Source: Asanoa hainanensis
GTDB lineage: Bacteria > Actinomycetota > Actinomycetes > Mycobacteriales > Micromonosporaceae
Direction: 5' to 3'
DNA: 64,000 nt
NCBI RefSeq assembly: GCF_900188485.1
Contig: NZ_FZPH01000006.1
Coordinates: forward strand, 402,618 to 466,617
Shown: positions 52,808 through 61,913 of the stretch, piece by piece
How positions within the stretch are numbered: the first letter of the stretch is position 1
Layout of the letters: each line of letters begins with the position of its first letter
Made by a program: the position numbers and the translations under genes
Notes under the pieces: generated by a model
Database searches by the model: none
The model's input: only the letters and a program-made list of their open reading frames with translations
What the model was told of the DNA's origin: nothing

Positions 52808-53395
52808 TCAGCGGCGGCGGTAGCCGACCACCAGCACGCCGTCGTCCTGGGTGAGCGCGTCGCCCGCGCACGTCAGCCGGTACGACGCCGCCGGCTCGTC
52901 CCGGAACTTCACCCGCGACCCGTAGGCCACGCCGTCTATGTACAACTGGCTCGTCGCGTCGTTGCCGGCCGGGGTGACGACGATCGAACCGGGCCGCAGC
53001 TCGTAGCGGAACCGCACCGGACCGGCGGCATCCAGCCGGATCGGGCGACCGTCGGGCGCCGAGGCCGTGAACCGGACCCCGGTGCCGTAGTCGGTCTCAC
53101 CGGTCCCGTCGGCCCGCAGCCGCAGGATCGTCCCCGCGCCGCCCGTGAAGATCACCGGCTCCGGCAGCGCGGCGACCGGCACGGCCTCGCGGTAGCTGAC
53201 CACGTCCCACTCACCGACCGGGCAGCGCAGCGCGGCACGTTCGCCGGCCCGCGACGCCTGCACCACGACGATCGCGCCGACCAACAGGAACAGCAGCACC
53301 GCGAGCACCACGATCGGCACCCGATAGGAGCGCGGCGCGACGCCGGGGTCGCTCTGCATGCCCGAGACCGTAGCGATCCGAGCGCTCCGTGTCAT
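52808..53395 (-). CDS. Single-pass membrane-anchored protein, unknown function
   Basis: 195 residues with one membrane helix (about 27-48, VPIVVLAVLLFLLVGAIVVV) and an extracytoplasmic beta-rich domain with two cysteines (LRCPVGEWDVVSYRE and YRLTCAGD), which could form a disulfide. The domain has the look of a small lipocalin-like barrel (GTILRLRADGTGETDYG), a description rather than an identification. ATG 53395 overlaps the pcnA stop as ATGA, favouring this start over ATG 53359. Confidence 0.65.
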   Translation of the reverse strand: MTRSARIATVSGMQSDPGVAPRSYRVPIVVLAVLLFLLVGAIVVVQASRAGERAALRCPVGEWDVVSYREAVPVAALPEPVIFTGGAGTILRLRADGTGETDYGTGVRFTASAPDGRPIRLDAAGPVRFRYELRPGSIVVTPAGNDATSQLYIDGVAYGSRVKFRDEPAASYRLTCAGDALTQDDGVLVVGYRRR

Positions 53396-54846
53396 TCGGG
53401 AGCGACGATGCCTTCCGCCCGCGCCCAGCGCAGCAGCTCAGCCTCCGCCTCGTCGCGGTCGAGCGGGCCGTGGTCCAGCCGCAGCTCCTTGAGGTGCCGC
53501 CAGGCCCGGCCGACGACCGGCCCGGGTGGCACGCCGAGCAGCTCCATGATCGCGTTGCCGTCCAGGTCGGGACGGACCCGCGCCAGGTCCTCCTCGGCCG
53601 CGATCCGGGCGATCCGCTCCTCCAGCGCGTCGTAGTCGGCGGCGAGCTGCGCCGCCTTGCGCCGGTTGCGGGTGGTCACGTCGGAGCGGGTCAGCTTGTG
53701 CAGGCGGGACAGCAGCGGCCCGGCGTCGGTGACGTAGCGGCGCACCGCGGAGTCGGTCCACTCGCCGCGGCCGTAGCCGTAGAAGCGCAGGTGCAACGCC
53801 ACGAGCTCGACCACGTCGGCGATGACGTCCTTGGGGAAGCGCATCGCCTTCATCCGCTGCTTGGTCATCCGCGCGCCGACCACCTCGTGGTGGTGGAAGC
53901 TGACCCGGCCGTCGGAGGTGACCGCCTTCGTGGCCGGCTTGCCGACGTCGTGCATCAGGGCAGCGAACCGGAGCACGAAGTCGGGACCCTCGGACCCCTC
54001 CAGGCGTACGGCGTTGGCGACCACGATCAGCGTGTGCTCGTACACGTCCTTGTGCTGGGCGTGCTCGTCGATCTCCAGCTTGAGCCCGGAGATCTCCGGG
54101 AGGAACCGGTCGGCGAGCCCGGTGTCGACCAGCAGCCGCAGGCCGTAGACCGGGTCGGCACCGCACATCAGCTTGACGAACTCGTCGCGGATTCGCTCCG
54201 CGGTGATCCGGTCGAGGTCGGCGGCCATGGCGACCATCGCCGCCCGCACGCCGGGGTCGACCGCGAACCGGAGCTGCGCGGCGAACCGGGCGGCCCGCAG
54301 CATCCGCAGCGGGTCGTCGCCGAAGGACTGCTCCGGCGTGCCCGGCGTGCGCAGCACCTCTTCGGCCAGGTCGTCGAGGCCGCCGTGCGCGTCGGTGAAG
54401 ACGTGGTCGGGGAGGCTGACCGCCATCGCGTTGACGGTGAAGTCCCGCCGGCGGAGGTCCTCGGCCAGGCTCGAGCCGTACTGGACCGTCGGGTTGCGGC
54501 TGACCCCGTCGTACACGTCGGCCCGGAACGTGGTGATCTCCAGGCGCAACCCGTCGCGCTGGGCGCCGATCGTGCCGAAGTCCCGGCCGGTCTCCCAGGT
54601 CGCCTCCGCCCAGCCCTTGAGCACCGCGAGGGTCTGGTCCGGGTGGGCGTCGGTCGCGAAGTCGAGGTCGTTGCCGAGCCGGCCGAGCAGCGCGTCGCGC
54701 ACCGAACCGCCGACCAGGTGGAGCTCGTGGCCGGCTTTGGCGAACCGGCGACCCAGCTCGTCGGCGACCGGCGAGACGCGGATGAGCTCCGCCACGGCGG
54801 TCTCCTGAGCCTGGGTCAGGCGGCGGGAGGAGGATGTTCCGGACAT
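53392..54846 (-). CDS. pcnA: CCA tRNA nucleotidyltransferase
   Basis: 484 residues. The class II nucleotidyltransferase head has LVGGSVRDALLGRLGNDLDF (metal-binding DxD), RRRDFTVNAMA and DDPLRMLRAARFAAQL. A C-terminal HD domain is present (FAALMHDVGKPATK and HHHEVVGA). It adds or repairs the tRNA CCA end. Gene is origin-proximal next to murJ as in other actinobacteria, but the NUDIX and DUF6049-type genes usually between them are absent. Confidence 0.94.
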   Translation of the reverse strand: MSGTSSSRRLTQAQETAVAELIRVSPVADELGRRFAKAGHELHLVGGSVRDALLGRLGNDLDFATDAHPDQTLAVLKGWAEATWETGRDFGTIGAQRDGLRLEITTFRADVYDGVSRNPTVQYGSSLAEDLRRRDFTVNAMAVSLPDHVFTDAHGGLDDLAEEVLRTPGTPEQSFGDDPLRMLRAARFAAQLRFAVDPGVRAAMVAMAADLDRITAERIRDEFVKLMCGADPVYGLRLLVDTGLADRFLPEISGLKLEIDEHAQHKDVYEHTLIVVANAVRLEGSEGPDFVLRFAALMHDVGKPATKAVTSDGRVSFHHHEVVGARMTKQRMKAMRFPKDVIADVVELVALHLRFYGYGRGEWTDSAVRRYVTDAGPLLSRLHKLTRSDVTTRNRRKAAQLAADYDALEERIARIAAEEDLARVRPDLDGNAIMELLGVPPGPVVGRAWRHLKELRLDHGPLDRDEAEAELLRWARAEGIVAPE

Positions 54847-54948
54847 GGGACCGCCAGCCTATCTGCCTGTCCGGGGTCGCCGACGCCGTGGGGCTGGGTT
54901 CGCCAGGTTAGGGTCGGGCGTACGTCGTAACCCTCGACTGGAGGTCCC

Positions 54949-56679
54949 GTGAGCAGCGGCCTTTACCGCAGCGCGCACGCCGCGCACGGCGACGGCATTG
55001 TCCGGGCCGATCCGGTCGACATACCGCCGCCGGCCGGGCCACCGGCGATCGAGGAGCCGTCGTCCGACGGCGGCAGCGCCGCCGGCAACAGCGCGGTCAT
55101 GGCGGTGGGCAGCCTGGTCAGCCGCGGTACGGGCTTCCTGCGCACGCTGGTCATCACGGCCGCGCTGGGTGCCGCGGTCGGCGACGCGTACACGACCGCG
55201 CAGATCCTGCCCGGCATGGTGTTCGAGTTCCTGATGGGCGGCGTGCTGACCAGCGTGCTGATCCCGGTGCTGGTCCGCCGCCGGGACACCGACCGGGACC
55301 GGGGCGAGCTCTACACCCAGCGGCTGCTGAGCCTCGTGGTCCTGGCGCTGTTCGTGGCGACCGTGCTCGCGCTGCTCGCCGCTCCGCTGCTCACCCTGCT
55401 CTACATCGACGGTGACACACCCGGCGACACCCGCGACCTGATCAACATCCTGGCCCTGCTGATGCTCCCGATGATCTTCTTCAGCGGGCTGTCGGCACTG
55501 ATGAGCGCGATCCTCAACGTCCGGGGCCACTTCGCCGCCCCGATGTTCACGCCGATCCTCAACAACGTCATCGTGATCGCGTCGTTCGGGCTGTTCATCG
55601 GGCTGTACGGCGCCCGCGAGGACCTGAAGACCGGCGACATGAGCGCCACGATGATCCTGCTGGTCGGCGGCGGCACCCTGCTCGGCATCATCGTCCAGGT
55701 CGCCGGTCTCATACCGGCGCTGCGCAAGGTCGGCTTCCACTACCGCTGGCGCGGCCAGTGGCGCGAGCTCGGCCTGCGCGAGCTGGCCCAGCTCGGCGGC
55801 TGGATGTTCTGCTACGTCGCGGTCAGCCAGCTCGGCCTGATCGTCGTCTTCAAGCTGGCCAACGCGGCCAGCGCCAAGGGCGACCCCGGTCCGCTGATCT
55901 ACAACAACGTCTTCCTGCTGGTGATGACCGCGCACGGGATCATCGCCGTCTCGATCATCACCGCCCTGCTGCCGAGGATGAGCGCGGCGGCCGCCGAGGG
56001 ACGGTTCCACGACTTCGCCGACGACGTTTCACGTGGAACACGCACAGTGACGGCGGTCCTGGCGCCGATCGCGGTCTGTTACGCCGTGCTCTCGTACCCC
56101 ATCTCGGTGGTGCTGTTCCACTACGGCGCGTTCACCGAGGACAACGCGACGTCCACGGGGGTCGTGCTGACCACCGGCGCGCTCGCGCTCGTGCCGTTCG
56201 CGATCAGCCAGCTCTTCACGTTCGCCTTCTACGCGCTGCCGGACACCCGCACGCCGGCCCTGGTCAACATCCCGGTCGTCGGGCTGCGGGTGATCGTGCA
56301 GGTGGGCCTGTTCCTGGTGCTCTCCACCTCGACCGTGGCGGCGGGCCTGATGTTCGGCAACGCGGTCTCGTACGTGGCCGCCGCGATCGTGTTCGCGATG
56401 CTGCTGCGCCGCCGGATCGGCCCCATCGGTGCTGGCCGGATCATGAAGACGTTCGGCAAGGTGCTGGTGGCGGCGGCCGGCGCGGCCCTGGTCGGCTACC
56501 TGGTGCTGCTGCTCCTGCCGAACAGCGACTCGGCGGACCGGATGATCGCGATCGCCCGGCTCGTGGTCGGCGGTTCGGTGATCTGCCTGAGCTACCTGGC
56601 CCTGGCCATGGCGCTGCGGATCACGGAGGTGACCAGTGTCGTCGGCATGGTCCGGCGGCGGCTGGGGCTGGCCCGTTAA
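54949..56679 (+). CDS. murJ: Lipid II flippase MurJ
   Basis: 576 residues with about fourteen membrane helices of the MOP/MviN type. Family segments are AVMAVGSLVSRGTGFLRTLV, MVFEFLMGGVLTSVLIPVLV, and FAFYALPDTRTPALVNIPVV. It moves lipid II to the outer face for cell wall synthesis. The N-terminal 45 residues are a hydrophilic extension. GTG 54949 has GGAGG nine bases upstream. A parS-like site is embedded at 56025-56040. The regulatory pseudokinase domain that mycobacteria fuse to MurJ is here a separate gene downstream. Confidence 0.95.
   Translation: MSSGLYRSAHAAHGDGIVRADPVDIPPPAGPPAIEEPSSDGGSAAGNSAVMAVGSLVSRGTGFLRTLVITAALGAAVGDAYTTAQILPGMVFEFLMGGVLTSVLIPVLVRRRDTDRDRGELYTQRLLSLVVLALFVATVLALLAAPLLTLLYIDGDTPGDTRDLINILALLMLPMIFFSGLSALMSAILNVRGHFAAPMFTPILNNVIVIASFGLFIGLYGAREDLKTGDMSATMILLVGGGTLLGIIVQVAGLIPALRKVGFHYRWRGQWRELGLRELAQLGGWMFCYVAVSQLGLIVVFKLANAASAKGDPGPLIYNNVFLLVMTAHGIIAVSIITALLPRMSAAAAEGRFHDFADDVSRGTRTVTAVLAPIAVCYAVLSYPISVVLFHYGAFTEDNATSTGVVLTTGALALVPFAISQLFTFAFYALPDTRTPALVNIPVVGLRVIVQVGLFLVLSTSTVAAGLMFGNAVSYVAAAIVFAMLLRRRIGPIGAGRIMKTFGKVLVAAAGAALVGYLVLLLLPNSDSADRMIAIARLVVGGSVICLSYLALAMALRITEVTSVVGMVRRRLGLAR
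56025..56040. promoter_or_regulatory. parS site inside murJ
   Basis: CGTTTCACGTGGAACA matches the actinobacterial parS consensus TGTTTCACGTGGAACA at 15 of 16 positions. It encodes DDVSRGT within murJ, so the coding sequence tolerates it. An origin-proximal position fits ParB loading. Confidence 0.85.
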
Positions 56680-56973
56680 CGCTGGTCGCACGGCGGGACA
56701 CGCGACGCGCCGAACACGAATTCGTACCTTTTTCGGGTTCTCGTCTTGTCGCTGCAAAGGCTGATTTGCTGCCGTTTTCAGTGCTCAAGGGCTCGCATCC
56801 GCCGCTGTGAACGGGGGAGCAGGGCCTGTGGAGGTGTGGCCGGTCCCAGGTAAGGTCGCTCCCGACAGATGCGCCGAGCCCCTACGCTATTGAGAGTGGC
56901 ACCGCCCTTCGGTTCCTCACACGGGGCGCAGCGCGCTGCCCCCGGGTGACTGCGAGACGGCGAGCGAGTCAGC
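56680..56973. other. Intergenic region between murJ and the pseudokinase gene
   Basis: 294 bases with no gene or tRNA that I can support. The lower-GC stretch TACCTTTTTCGGGTTCTCGT (about 56727-56746) may be a promoter or terminator remnant. No strong hairpin found. Confidence 0.4.
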
Positions 56974-58542
56974 ATGACGAGCGAGAACAGCACCGAAGGA
57001 GGACCGGTGACCCAGGTCGGCGAGGGCCAGGAGGCCGAAGAGGCCACACCTCCCGTGCTGACCGTCGGTGCGCCGAGGGTGGGCGAGGTGCTCGCGGACC
57101 GCTACGAGCTGGCCGAGCACATCAACGACGACGCCGCTGGGCGCCAGGTCTGGCAGGGCATCGATGTGGTGCTCCGCCGCCCCGTCGCGGTCGTGCTGCG
57201 CTATCCCGGCGGCGACTCCGCCCAGGAGATGCTCCAGGCCGCGGTCACCGCCAGCCGGGTCATCCACCCCAACCTCGCCGGCGTCTACGACGCGATCGAC
57301 GAGGGCGGCCGGGCGTACGTGGTGCGCGAGTGGATCGACGGCGAGGCGCTCCGGCAGCTCGTGGTCGACGGCCCGCTCGACGCCGAGCGCGCGACCTCGA
57401 TCGCCCACTCGGTGGCCAGCGCGGTTGCCGCGGTGCACGCCACCGGCATGGTGCACGGCAACGTCCACCCCGGCACGGTGATGGTCGGCGACGACGCCCG
57501 GGTCGTGCTCGCCGACGCCCGCGCGACCGAGGGCGACACCCCCGACACCGACGTCCGCGCGATCGGCGGCATCCTCTACTTCGCGTTGACCGGCCACTGG
57601 CCGCACGCCGAGGTCGGCCCCTCCTCGCTGCCCGACGCCGTGCGCGACGGGTCCGGAGCCATCGCCGCGCCGCGGATGGTGCGCGCCGGCGTTCCGGCCT
57701 ACCTCGACGACCTGACCATGGACCTGCTCGACGACCGGCTGGCGCTGCCGTCGGCCGACGTGCTGGCCGCCGAGCTCGACCGCCTCGACGTGGCCGCCGA
57801 CGAGCCGTTCATCGTCGAGGCCGGTCCGCTGCGCTTCTCCGCCGTCGAGGAAGGCCTGCCCGAGCAGCCGCCGGCCACCCGGCGCAAGCTGCTGCTGGGT
57901 GTGGCGAGCCTGCTGGTCGTCGCCACCCTGGGCCTGTTGATCGGCATCCGTGTGCTGGCCGACCGCGGCGACACCGACGACGGTGCCACACCGGGGCCCG
58001 GTTCGGCGGCGACCGCGACCAACGAGCCTGCCGGTGAGACCACCAACCCGCCGGCGCCGAAGACGGTCGCGCTCTCGAAGGACCAGGTCCGCATCGTCGA
58101 CCCCGACGGTGACCGCACGGAGCTCGGCGACGCCGCGCTGATGGTCGACGGCAAGCGCGACACGGCGTGGGAGAGCGACACCTACAAGAACCTGCCGTTC
58201 GGCGACAAGACCGGCATGGGCGTGCTGATCAAGTTCGCCGAGCCGACCGATGTCAGCTCGGTGCAGGTCAACCTGTCGGCGACCGGTGCGTCGGCCGCGC
58301 TGTTCGCCGGCCAGGGCGACGCCGGCAGCACCCGGGCGGGCGACAAGAAGGTCGTCGCCGACTACAAGACGCGCATCGGCGAGCCGTTCGAGAACCACGA
58401 GGCCACGACGCTGACGTTCCAGGGTTTCCCGCCGGACGTGAAGCACCAATACCTGCTGATCTGGTTCACGAAGCTGCCGACCACCTCGGACGGTCGGATG
58501 CGGCTCGAGATCCAGGAGATCACGGTCCAAGCACGGGGCTGA
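56974..58542 (+). CDS. Membrane pseudokinase associated with MurJ
   Basis: 522 residues. Residues about 30-275 have a protein-kinase-like fold with catalytic residues missing: the usual lysine strand reads VAVVLRYPGG, the HRD loop reads VHGNVHPGTVMV and the DFG position reads DARA. It therefore should bind but not phosphorylate. One membrane helix (about 306-327) leads to a Pro/Thr linker and an outer discoidin-like beta domain (about 370-522). In mycobacteria the same modules are fused to MurJ, where the phosphorylated pseudokinase recruits FhaA. ATG 56974. Confidence 0.85.
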   Translation: MTSENSTEGGPVTQVGEGQEAEEATPPVLTVGAPRVGEVLADRYELAEHINDDAAGRQVWQGIDVVLRRPVAVVLRYPGGDSAQEMLQAAVTASRVIHPNLAGVYDAIDEGGRAYVVREWIDGEALRQLVVDGPLDAERATSIAHSVASAVAAVHATGMVHGNVHPGTVMVGDDARVVLADARATEGDTPDTDVRAIGGILYFALTGHWPHAEVGPSSLPDAVRDGSGAIAAPRMVRAGVPAYLDDLTMDLLDDRLALPSADVLAAELDRLDVAADEPFIVEAGPLRFSAVEEGLPEQPPATRRKLLLGVASLLVVATLGLLIGIRVLADRGDTDDGATPGPGSAATATNEPAGETTNPPAPKTVALSKDQVRIVDPDGDRTELGDAALMVDGKRDTAWESDTYKNLPFGDKTGMGVLIKFAEPTDVSSVQVNLSATGASAALFAGQGDAGSTRAGDKKVVADYKTRIGEPFENHEATTLTFQGFPPDVKHQYLLIWFTKLPTTSDGRMRLEIQEITVQARG

Positions 58543-58585
58543 GCTGGGCCACGCGGGGATAGCGCCGCGACGATAAGGTGCAGCC

Positions 58586-59293
58586 GTGACCCCCGGCCGG
58601 CGCGACCCCGCCGACCCCGATCCCCTCGACGCACGAGACGACGAGGCGCTGCTGCGCGCCCACGTCGCGGGCGACCCGGATGCCTTCGCGGAGCTGGTCC
58701 GCCGGCACCGCGACCGGCTCTGGGCGGTCGCCCTGCGCACCCTGGGCGAGCGGGAGGACGCGGCCGACGCGCTCCAGGACGCGCTGCTCTCGGCACATCG
58801 GGCGGCACCGCGGTTCCGGGGCGACGCGGCGGTCACCACCTGGCTGCACCGGATCGTGGTCAACTCCTGCCTCGACCGGATCCGCCGGCGGCAGGCACAC
58901 CCGACCGTCCCGCTGCCCGACGGCCACGGCGATCCCGACCGGCCCGGCGGCGTCGAGCCCGCGGCGCCGGTCACGGATCATGACACCGCGCTCGTCGTCC
59001 GGCAGGCGCTGGCCCGGCTGCCCGAGGACCAGCGGGCCGCGCTGCTGCTGGTCGACGTGCAGGGTTACCCGGTCGCCGAGGCGGCCGTGTTGCTCGGGGT
59101 CGCCGAGGGCACGGTGAAGAGCCGGTGCTCCCGGGGCCGGGCCCGGTTGGCGATGCTCCTGGGGCACCTGCGACCAGGCGGCGGTGGTGCCGGCATGCCG
59201 TCCACCACCGCACGGAACCGGTCGACCGGCGGTGACGTCCGATCAGTGTCGGGCAGTCCGGTGCCTGACGTCAGCGGGGAGGGGGTGTCATGA
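58586..59293 (+). CDS. sigM: ECF RNA polymerase sigma factor SigM
   Basis: 235 residues. Region 2 (about 25-95) has DPDAFAELVRRHRDRLWAVA and DALQDALLSAHRAAPRFRG; region 4 (about 133-190) has LARLPEDQRAALLLVDVQGY and GVAEGTVKSRCSRGRARLA. The position murJ-sigM-anti-sigma-trxB-trxA-cwlM equals mycobacterial Rv3910-Rv3915, giving the name. GTG 58586. Stop overlaps the next ATG. A hydrophilic tail of about 40 residues follows region 4. Confidence 0.9.
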   Translation: MTPGRRDPADPDPLDARDDEALLRAHVAGDPDAFAELVRRHRDRLWAVALRTLGEREDAADALQDALLSAHRAAPRFRGDAAVTTWLHRIVVNSCLDRIRRRQAHPTVPLPDGHGDPDRPGGVEPAAPVTDHDTALVVRQALARLPEDQRAALLLVDVQGYPVAEAAVLLGVAEGTVKSRCSRGRARLAMLLGHLRPGGGGAGMPSTTARNRSTGGDVRSVSGSPVPDVSGEGVS

Positions 59294-60285
59294 GCGAGGT
59301 CGACTTCGATCTGCTGGCCGACTACGTCGGCGGCGCGCTCGACGGCACTCCCGAGCACGAGCGGGTGGCCGCGCTGGTGGCCACCGACCCGGGCTGGGCC
59401 CGGGAGCACGACCTGCTGGTGGCGGCGCTCTCGGCGACGGCCGACGACCTGGCCACCTTCGCGGAGCAGACGGCCGAGCCCATGCCCGAAGAGGTGCTGA
59501 CCCGGCTCCTGGCCGCGCTGCCGGCCCCGGCCGCGGCGGAGTCGGACCGCGCGGCGGCCTCGGACCATGCGGCAGCCTCGGACCGCGCTGCGGCCTCGGA
59601 CCATACGGCGGCCGCGGATCACGTGCCGGCCGGCCCGCGCGGGCGGCGGGCAGAGTCTCGCGGGCGGCGGGGCGGCGCACGGCCGGCTGGTCGGCCCTTG
59701 CGCCACCGGCCACGTTGGCTGGCTTGGGCCGCGCCGGCGCTGGTCGCGGTGGCTGTGGCGGCCTTCGCGGGGTTCTGGATCAGCCAGTCCGTCGGCTCCG
59801 GCACGACCGCCACCCAGTCGGCCGGCGGAGCCGCCGACACCGCTGCTCAGGCGCCGAACGCGGCCGGCGGGGACGCCGCCACCCTGGCGATCCCGCGCTT
59901 CGCCACCGGCCAGGACTACACGGGTGACGCCGTCGCCCGTGGGTTGGCCGCCGGCTCGGCACGGGCGTCGGTGAAGGCGTTGCAGAGCCCGGGTGTGATG
60001 TCGGCCGAGGGCGACCAGCCGGAAGGCGCCAGCGCCAAGGCGGTCGAGCCCGAGCTGTTCCGGCTCAACGGCGCGGCGGCGCTGGCCGTGTGCGTCGACG
60101 CGATCGCGCAGGCACACGGTCAAGGGCCGATCACGGTGTCGGCCGCCGACTTCTCCTCGTACCAGGGCCGCCCTGCCGTGATCGTGTTCTTCACCGACTC
60201 CGCGGGGGTCCGGTGGGGCTGGGCGGTCGGCCCCGATTGCGGCCCGGGCGGCACAGACGAGCTGTTCCGCACCCGAGTAGGGTGA
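59290..60285 (+). CDS. Membrane anti-sigma factor for SigM
   Basis: 331 residues. The N-terminal cytoplasmic part (1-80, FDLLADYVGGALDGTPEHERV and PEEVLTRLLAALP) resembles anti-sigma helical domains, but no HxxxCxxC zinc motif is seen. A low-complexity Ala/Asp/Ser/His segment (ASDRAAASDH repeated, about 80-115) and a basic stretch precede the single membrane helix (about 141-163). An outer domain has two cysteines (LAVCVDAIA, GPDCGPG). ATGA overlap with sigM indicates coupled translation. Corresponds to mycobacterial RsmA by position. Confidence 0.82.
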   Translation: MSEVDFDLLADYVGGALDGTPEHERVAALVATDPGWAREHDLLVAALSATADDLATFAEQTAEPMPEEVLTRLLAALPAPAAAESDRAAASDHAAASDRAAASDHTAAADHVPAGPRGRRAESRGRRGGARPAGRPLRHRPRWLAWAAPALVAVAVAAFAGFWISQSVGSGTTATQSAGGAADTAAQAPNAAGGDAATLAIPRFATGQDYTGDAVARGLAAGSARASVKALQSPGVMSAEGDQPEGASAKAVEPELFRLNGAAALAVCVDAIAQAHGQGPITVSAADFSSYQGRPAVIVFFTDSAGVRWGWAVGPDCGPGGTDELFRTRVG

Positions 60286-60338
60286 CCGGTAACAGCCCCG
60301 GACAGACCGGACGCGCGGCGTGAGGTTGTCCACCCACG

Positions 60339-60365
60339 GGAATCCTTGGCTCGTACCATGACGTT
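60339..60365 (+). promoter_or_regulatory. SigR/SigH-type promoter of trxB
   Basis: GGAAT (60339-60343) and GTT (60363-60365) are spaced by 19 bases, matching the thiol-stress sigma factor consensus GGAAT-N18/19-GTT of actinobacteria. It lies 41 bases upstream of the trxB start. trxB-trxA is a known SigR/SigH target in streptomycetes and mycobacteria. Confidence 0.75.
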
Positions 60366-60405
60366 CTTCCTGGTGCGAGCAACGCCATAACTTCGGGAGA
60401 CGGCA

Positions 60406-61359
60406 GTGGACGACGTCCGCAACTTGATCATCATCGGCTCTGGTCCGGCCGGTTACACCGCCGCGGTGTACGCCGCCCGCGCCAACCTGAACCCCCTGGT
60501 GATCGAGGGTGTGCAATCGGGTGGCGCACTGATGACCACCACCGAGGTGGAGAACTTCCCCGGTTTCCCGGACGGCATCCTGGGCCCCGAGCTGATGGAC
60601 GCCATGCGCAAGCAGGCGGAGCGGTTCGGCGCCGAGTTCCTGACCGACGACGTGACCCGGGTGGAGCTGGTCGACAGCGGGCAGCTCGGGTCCGGCGTGA
60701 CCCAGGCGGTCTACGTGGGCGAGACGGTCTACCGGGCCAAGGCGGTCATCCTGTCCACCGGTTCGGCCTGGCGCCCGCTCAACGTGCCCGGCGAGCAGGA
60801 ATACCTCGGCCACGGCGTCTCGTCGTGTGCCACCTGTGACGGCTTCTTCTTCCGCGGCATGGACATCGTGGTCGTCGGCGGCGGCGACTCCGCGATGGAG
60901 GAGGCCAGCTTCCTCACCCGCTTCGCCTCCAGCGTGACGATCGTCCACCGCCGCGACTCGTTCCGGGCGAGCAAGATCATGGCCCAGCGGGCGCTGACCA
61001 ACCCGAAGATCAAGGTCGAGTGGAACTCGATCGTGACCGAGGTGCTCGGCGAAGACGGCAAGGTCACGGGCGTGAAGTTGCACAACGTGCACAACGGCGA
61101 GGCCAAGGAGCTCCCGGTGGCCGGCGTGTTCGTGGCGATCGGCCACGACCCGCGCAGCGAGCTGTTCCGCGGCCAGGTCGACATGGACGAGAACGGCTAC
61201 GTCAAGGTGTCCGCGCCGACCACGCACACCAGCCTTCCGGGCGTGTTCGCGGCCGGCGACCTGGTCGACCACACGTACCGGCAGGCGATCACCGCCGCCG
61301 GCACCGGCACATCGGCGGCGCTCGACGCCGAGCGGTTCATCGCCGCGCTCGAGGTCTGA
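60406..61359 (+). CDS. trxB: Thioredoxin reductase
   Basis: 317 residues. FAD site [20 protein letters not shown], redox pair [13 protein letters not shown] (CxxC about 140-143), NADPH site [15 protein letters not shown] with HRRDSFRAS, and C-terminal [20 protein letters not shown]. Uses NADPH to reduce TrxA. GTG 60406. Preceded by a SigR-type promoter; trxA follows after 99 bases. Confidence 0.97.
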   Translation: MDDVRNLIIIGSGPAGYTAAVYAARANLNPLVIEGVQSGGALMTTTEVENFPGFPDGILGPELMDAMRKQAERFGAEFLTDDVTRVELVDSGQLGSGVTQAVYVGETVYRAKAVILSTGSAWRPLNVPGEQEYLGHGVSSCATCDGFFFRGMDIVVVGGGDSAMEEASFLTRFASSVTIVHRRDSFRASKIMAQRALTNPKIKVEWNSIVTEVLGEDGKVTGVKLHNVHNGEAKELPVAGVFVAIGHDPRSELFRGQVDMDENGYVKVSAPTTHTSLPGVFAAGDLVDHTYRQAITAAGTGTSAALDAERFIAALEV

Positions 61360-61458
61360 TCTTCGGCCGGGCGTGAGTCCGGACACGACATGCCGCCGGG
61401 CGTTCCCGGAAACTACATACTCGATTCAGCATTCGTTGGCCCGGAGGAGGGTTTACAA

Positions 61459-61782
61459 GTGGGAGCGACCAAGTCGGTGACGGACGCCAACTTCGTCAAC
61501 GATGTCCTGCAGGCGGAAACGCCCGTGCTCGTCGACTTCTGGGCCGAGTGGTGCGCGCCGTGCCGCAAGGTGGAGCCGCTGCTCGAAGAGATCGCCGCTG
61601 AGATGGGCGACAAGGTGCGGATCGTCAAGCTCAACATCGACGAGAACCCGGAGACGGCGCGCGCCTACCGGGTGATGTCGGTGCCGACACTCACTGTGTT
61701 CAAGGGCGGCGAGCCCGTGCAGTCGGTAGCCGGCGCCCGACCCAAGGGTGACCTGGTCAAGCTCATCGAGGCCGCGTTCTGA
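61459..61782 (+). CDS. trxA: Thioredoxin
   Basis: 107 residues with the active site WCAPC (FWAEWCAPCRKVEPLL); Ala replaces the usual Gly, a variant seen in actinobacteria. PTLTVFKGGEPV with the conserved cis-Pro is intact. GTG 61459 is eight bases after GGAGGAGG and gives normal length; an ATG at 61390 would add 23 unusual residues. A terminator follows. Confidence 0.95.
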   Translation: MGATKSVTDANFVNDVLQAETPVLVDFWAEWCAPCRKVEPLLEEIAAEMGDKVRIVKLNIDENPETARAYRVMSVPTLTVFKGGEPVQSVAGARPKGDLVKLIEAAF

Positions 61783-61795
61783 CCCACGCGCAACA

Positions 61796-61825
61796 CGCCC
61801 CCGCATCCGCCTGGGTGCGGGGGCG
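61796..61825 (+). terminator. Hairpin terminator after trxA
   Basis: CGCCCCCGCA (61796-61805) and TGCGGGGGCG (61816-61825) form a perfect 10-bp stem followed by TTCTTCGT, 13 bases after the stop. Confidence 0.9.
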
Positions 61826-61913
61826 TTCTTCGTCTCACGATCCTTCCGGCCCTGGCCAGGCGGCCACGATAGGCTCCGGAAGCGCGGCTCGTGTCACCCG
61901 GAGGAGGTAGTCC

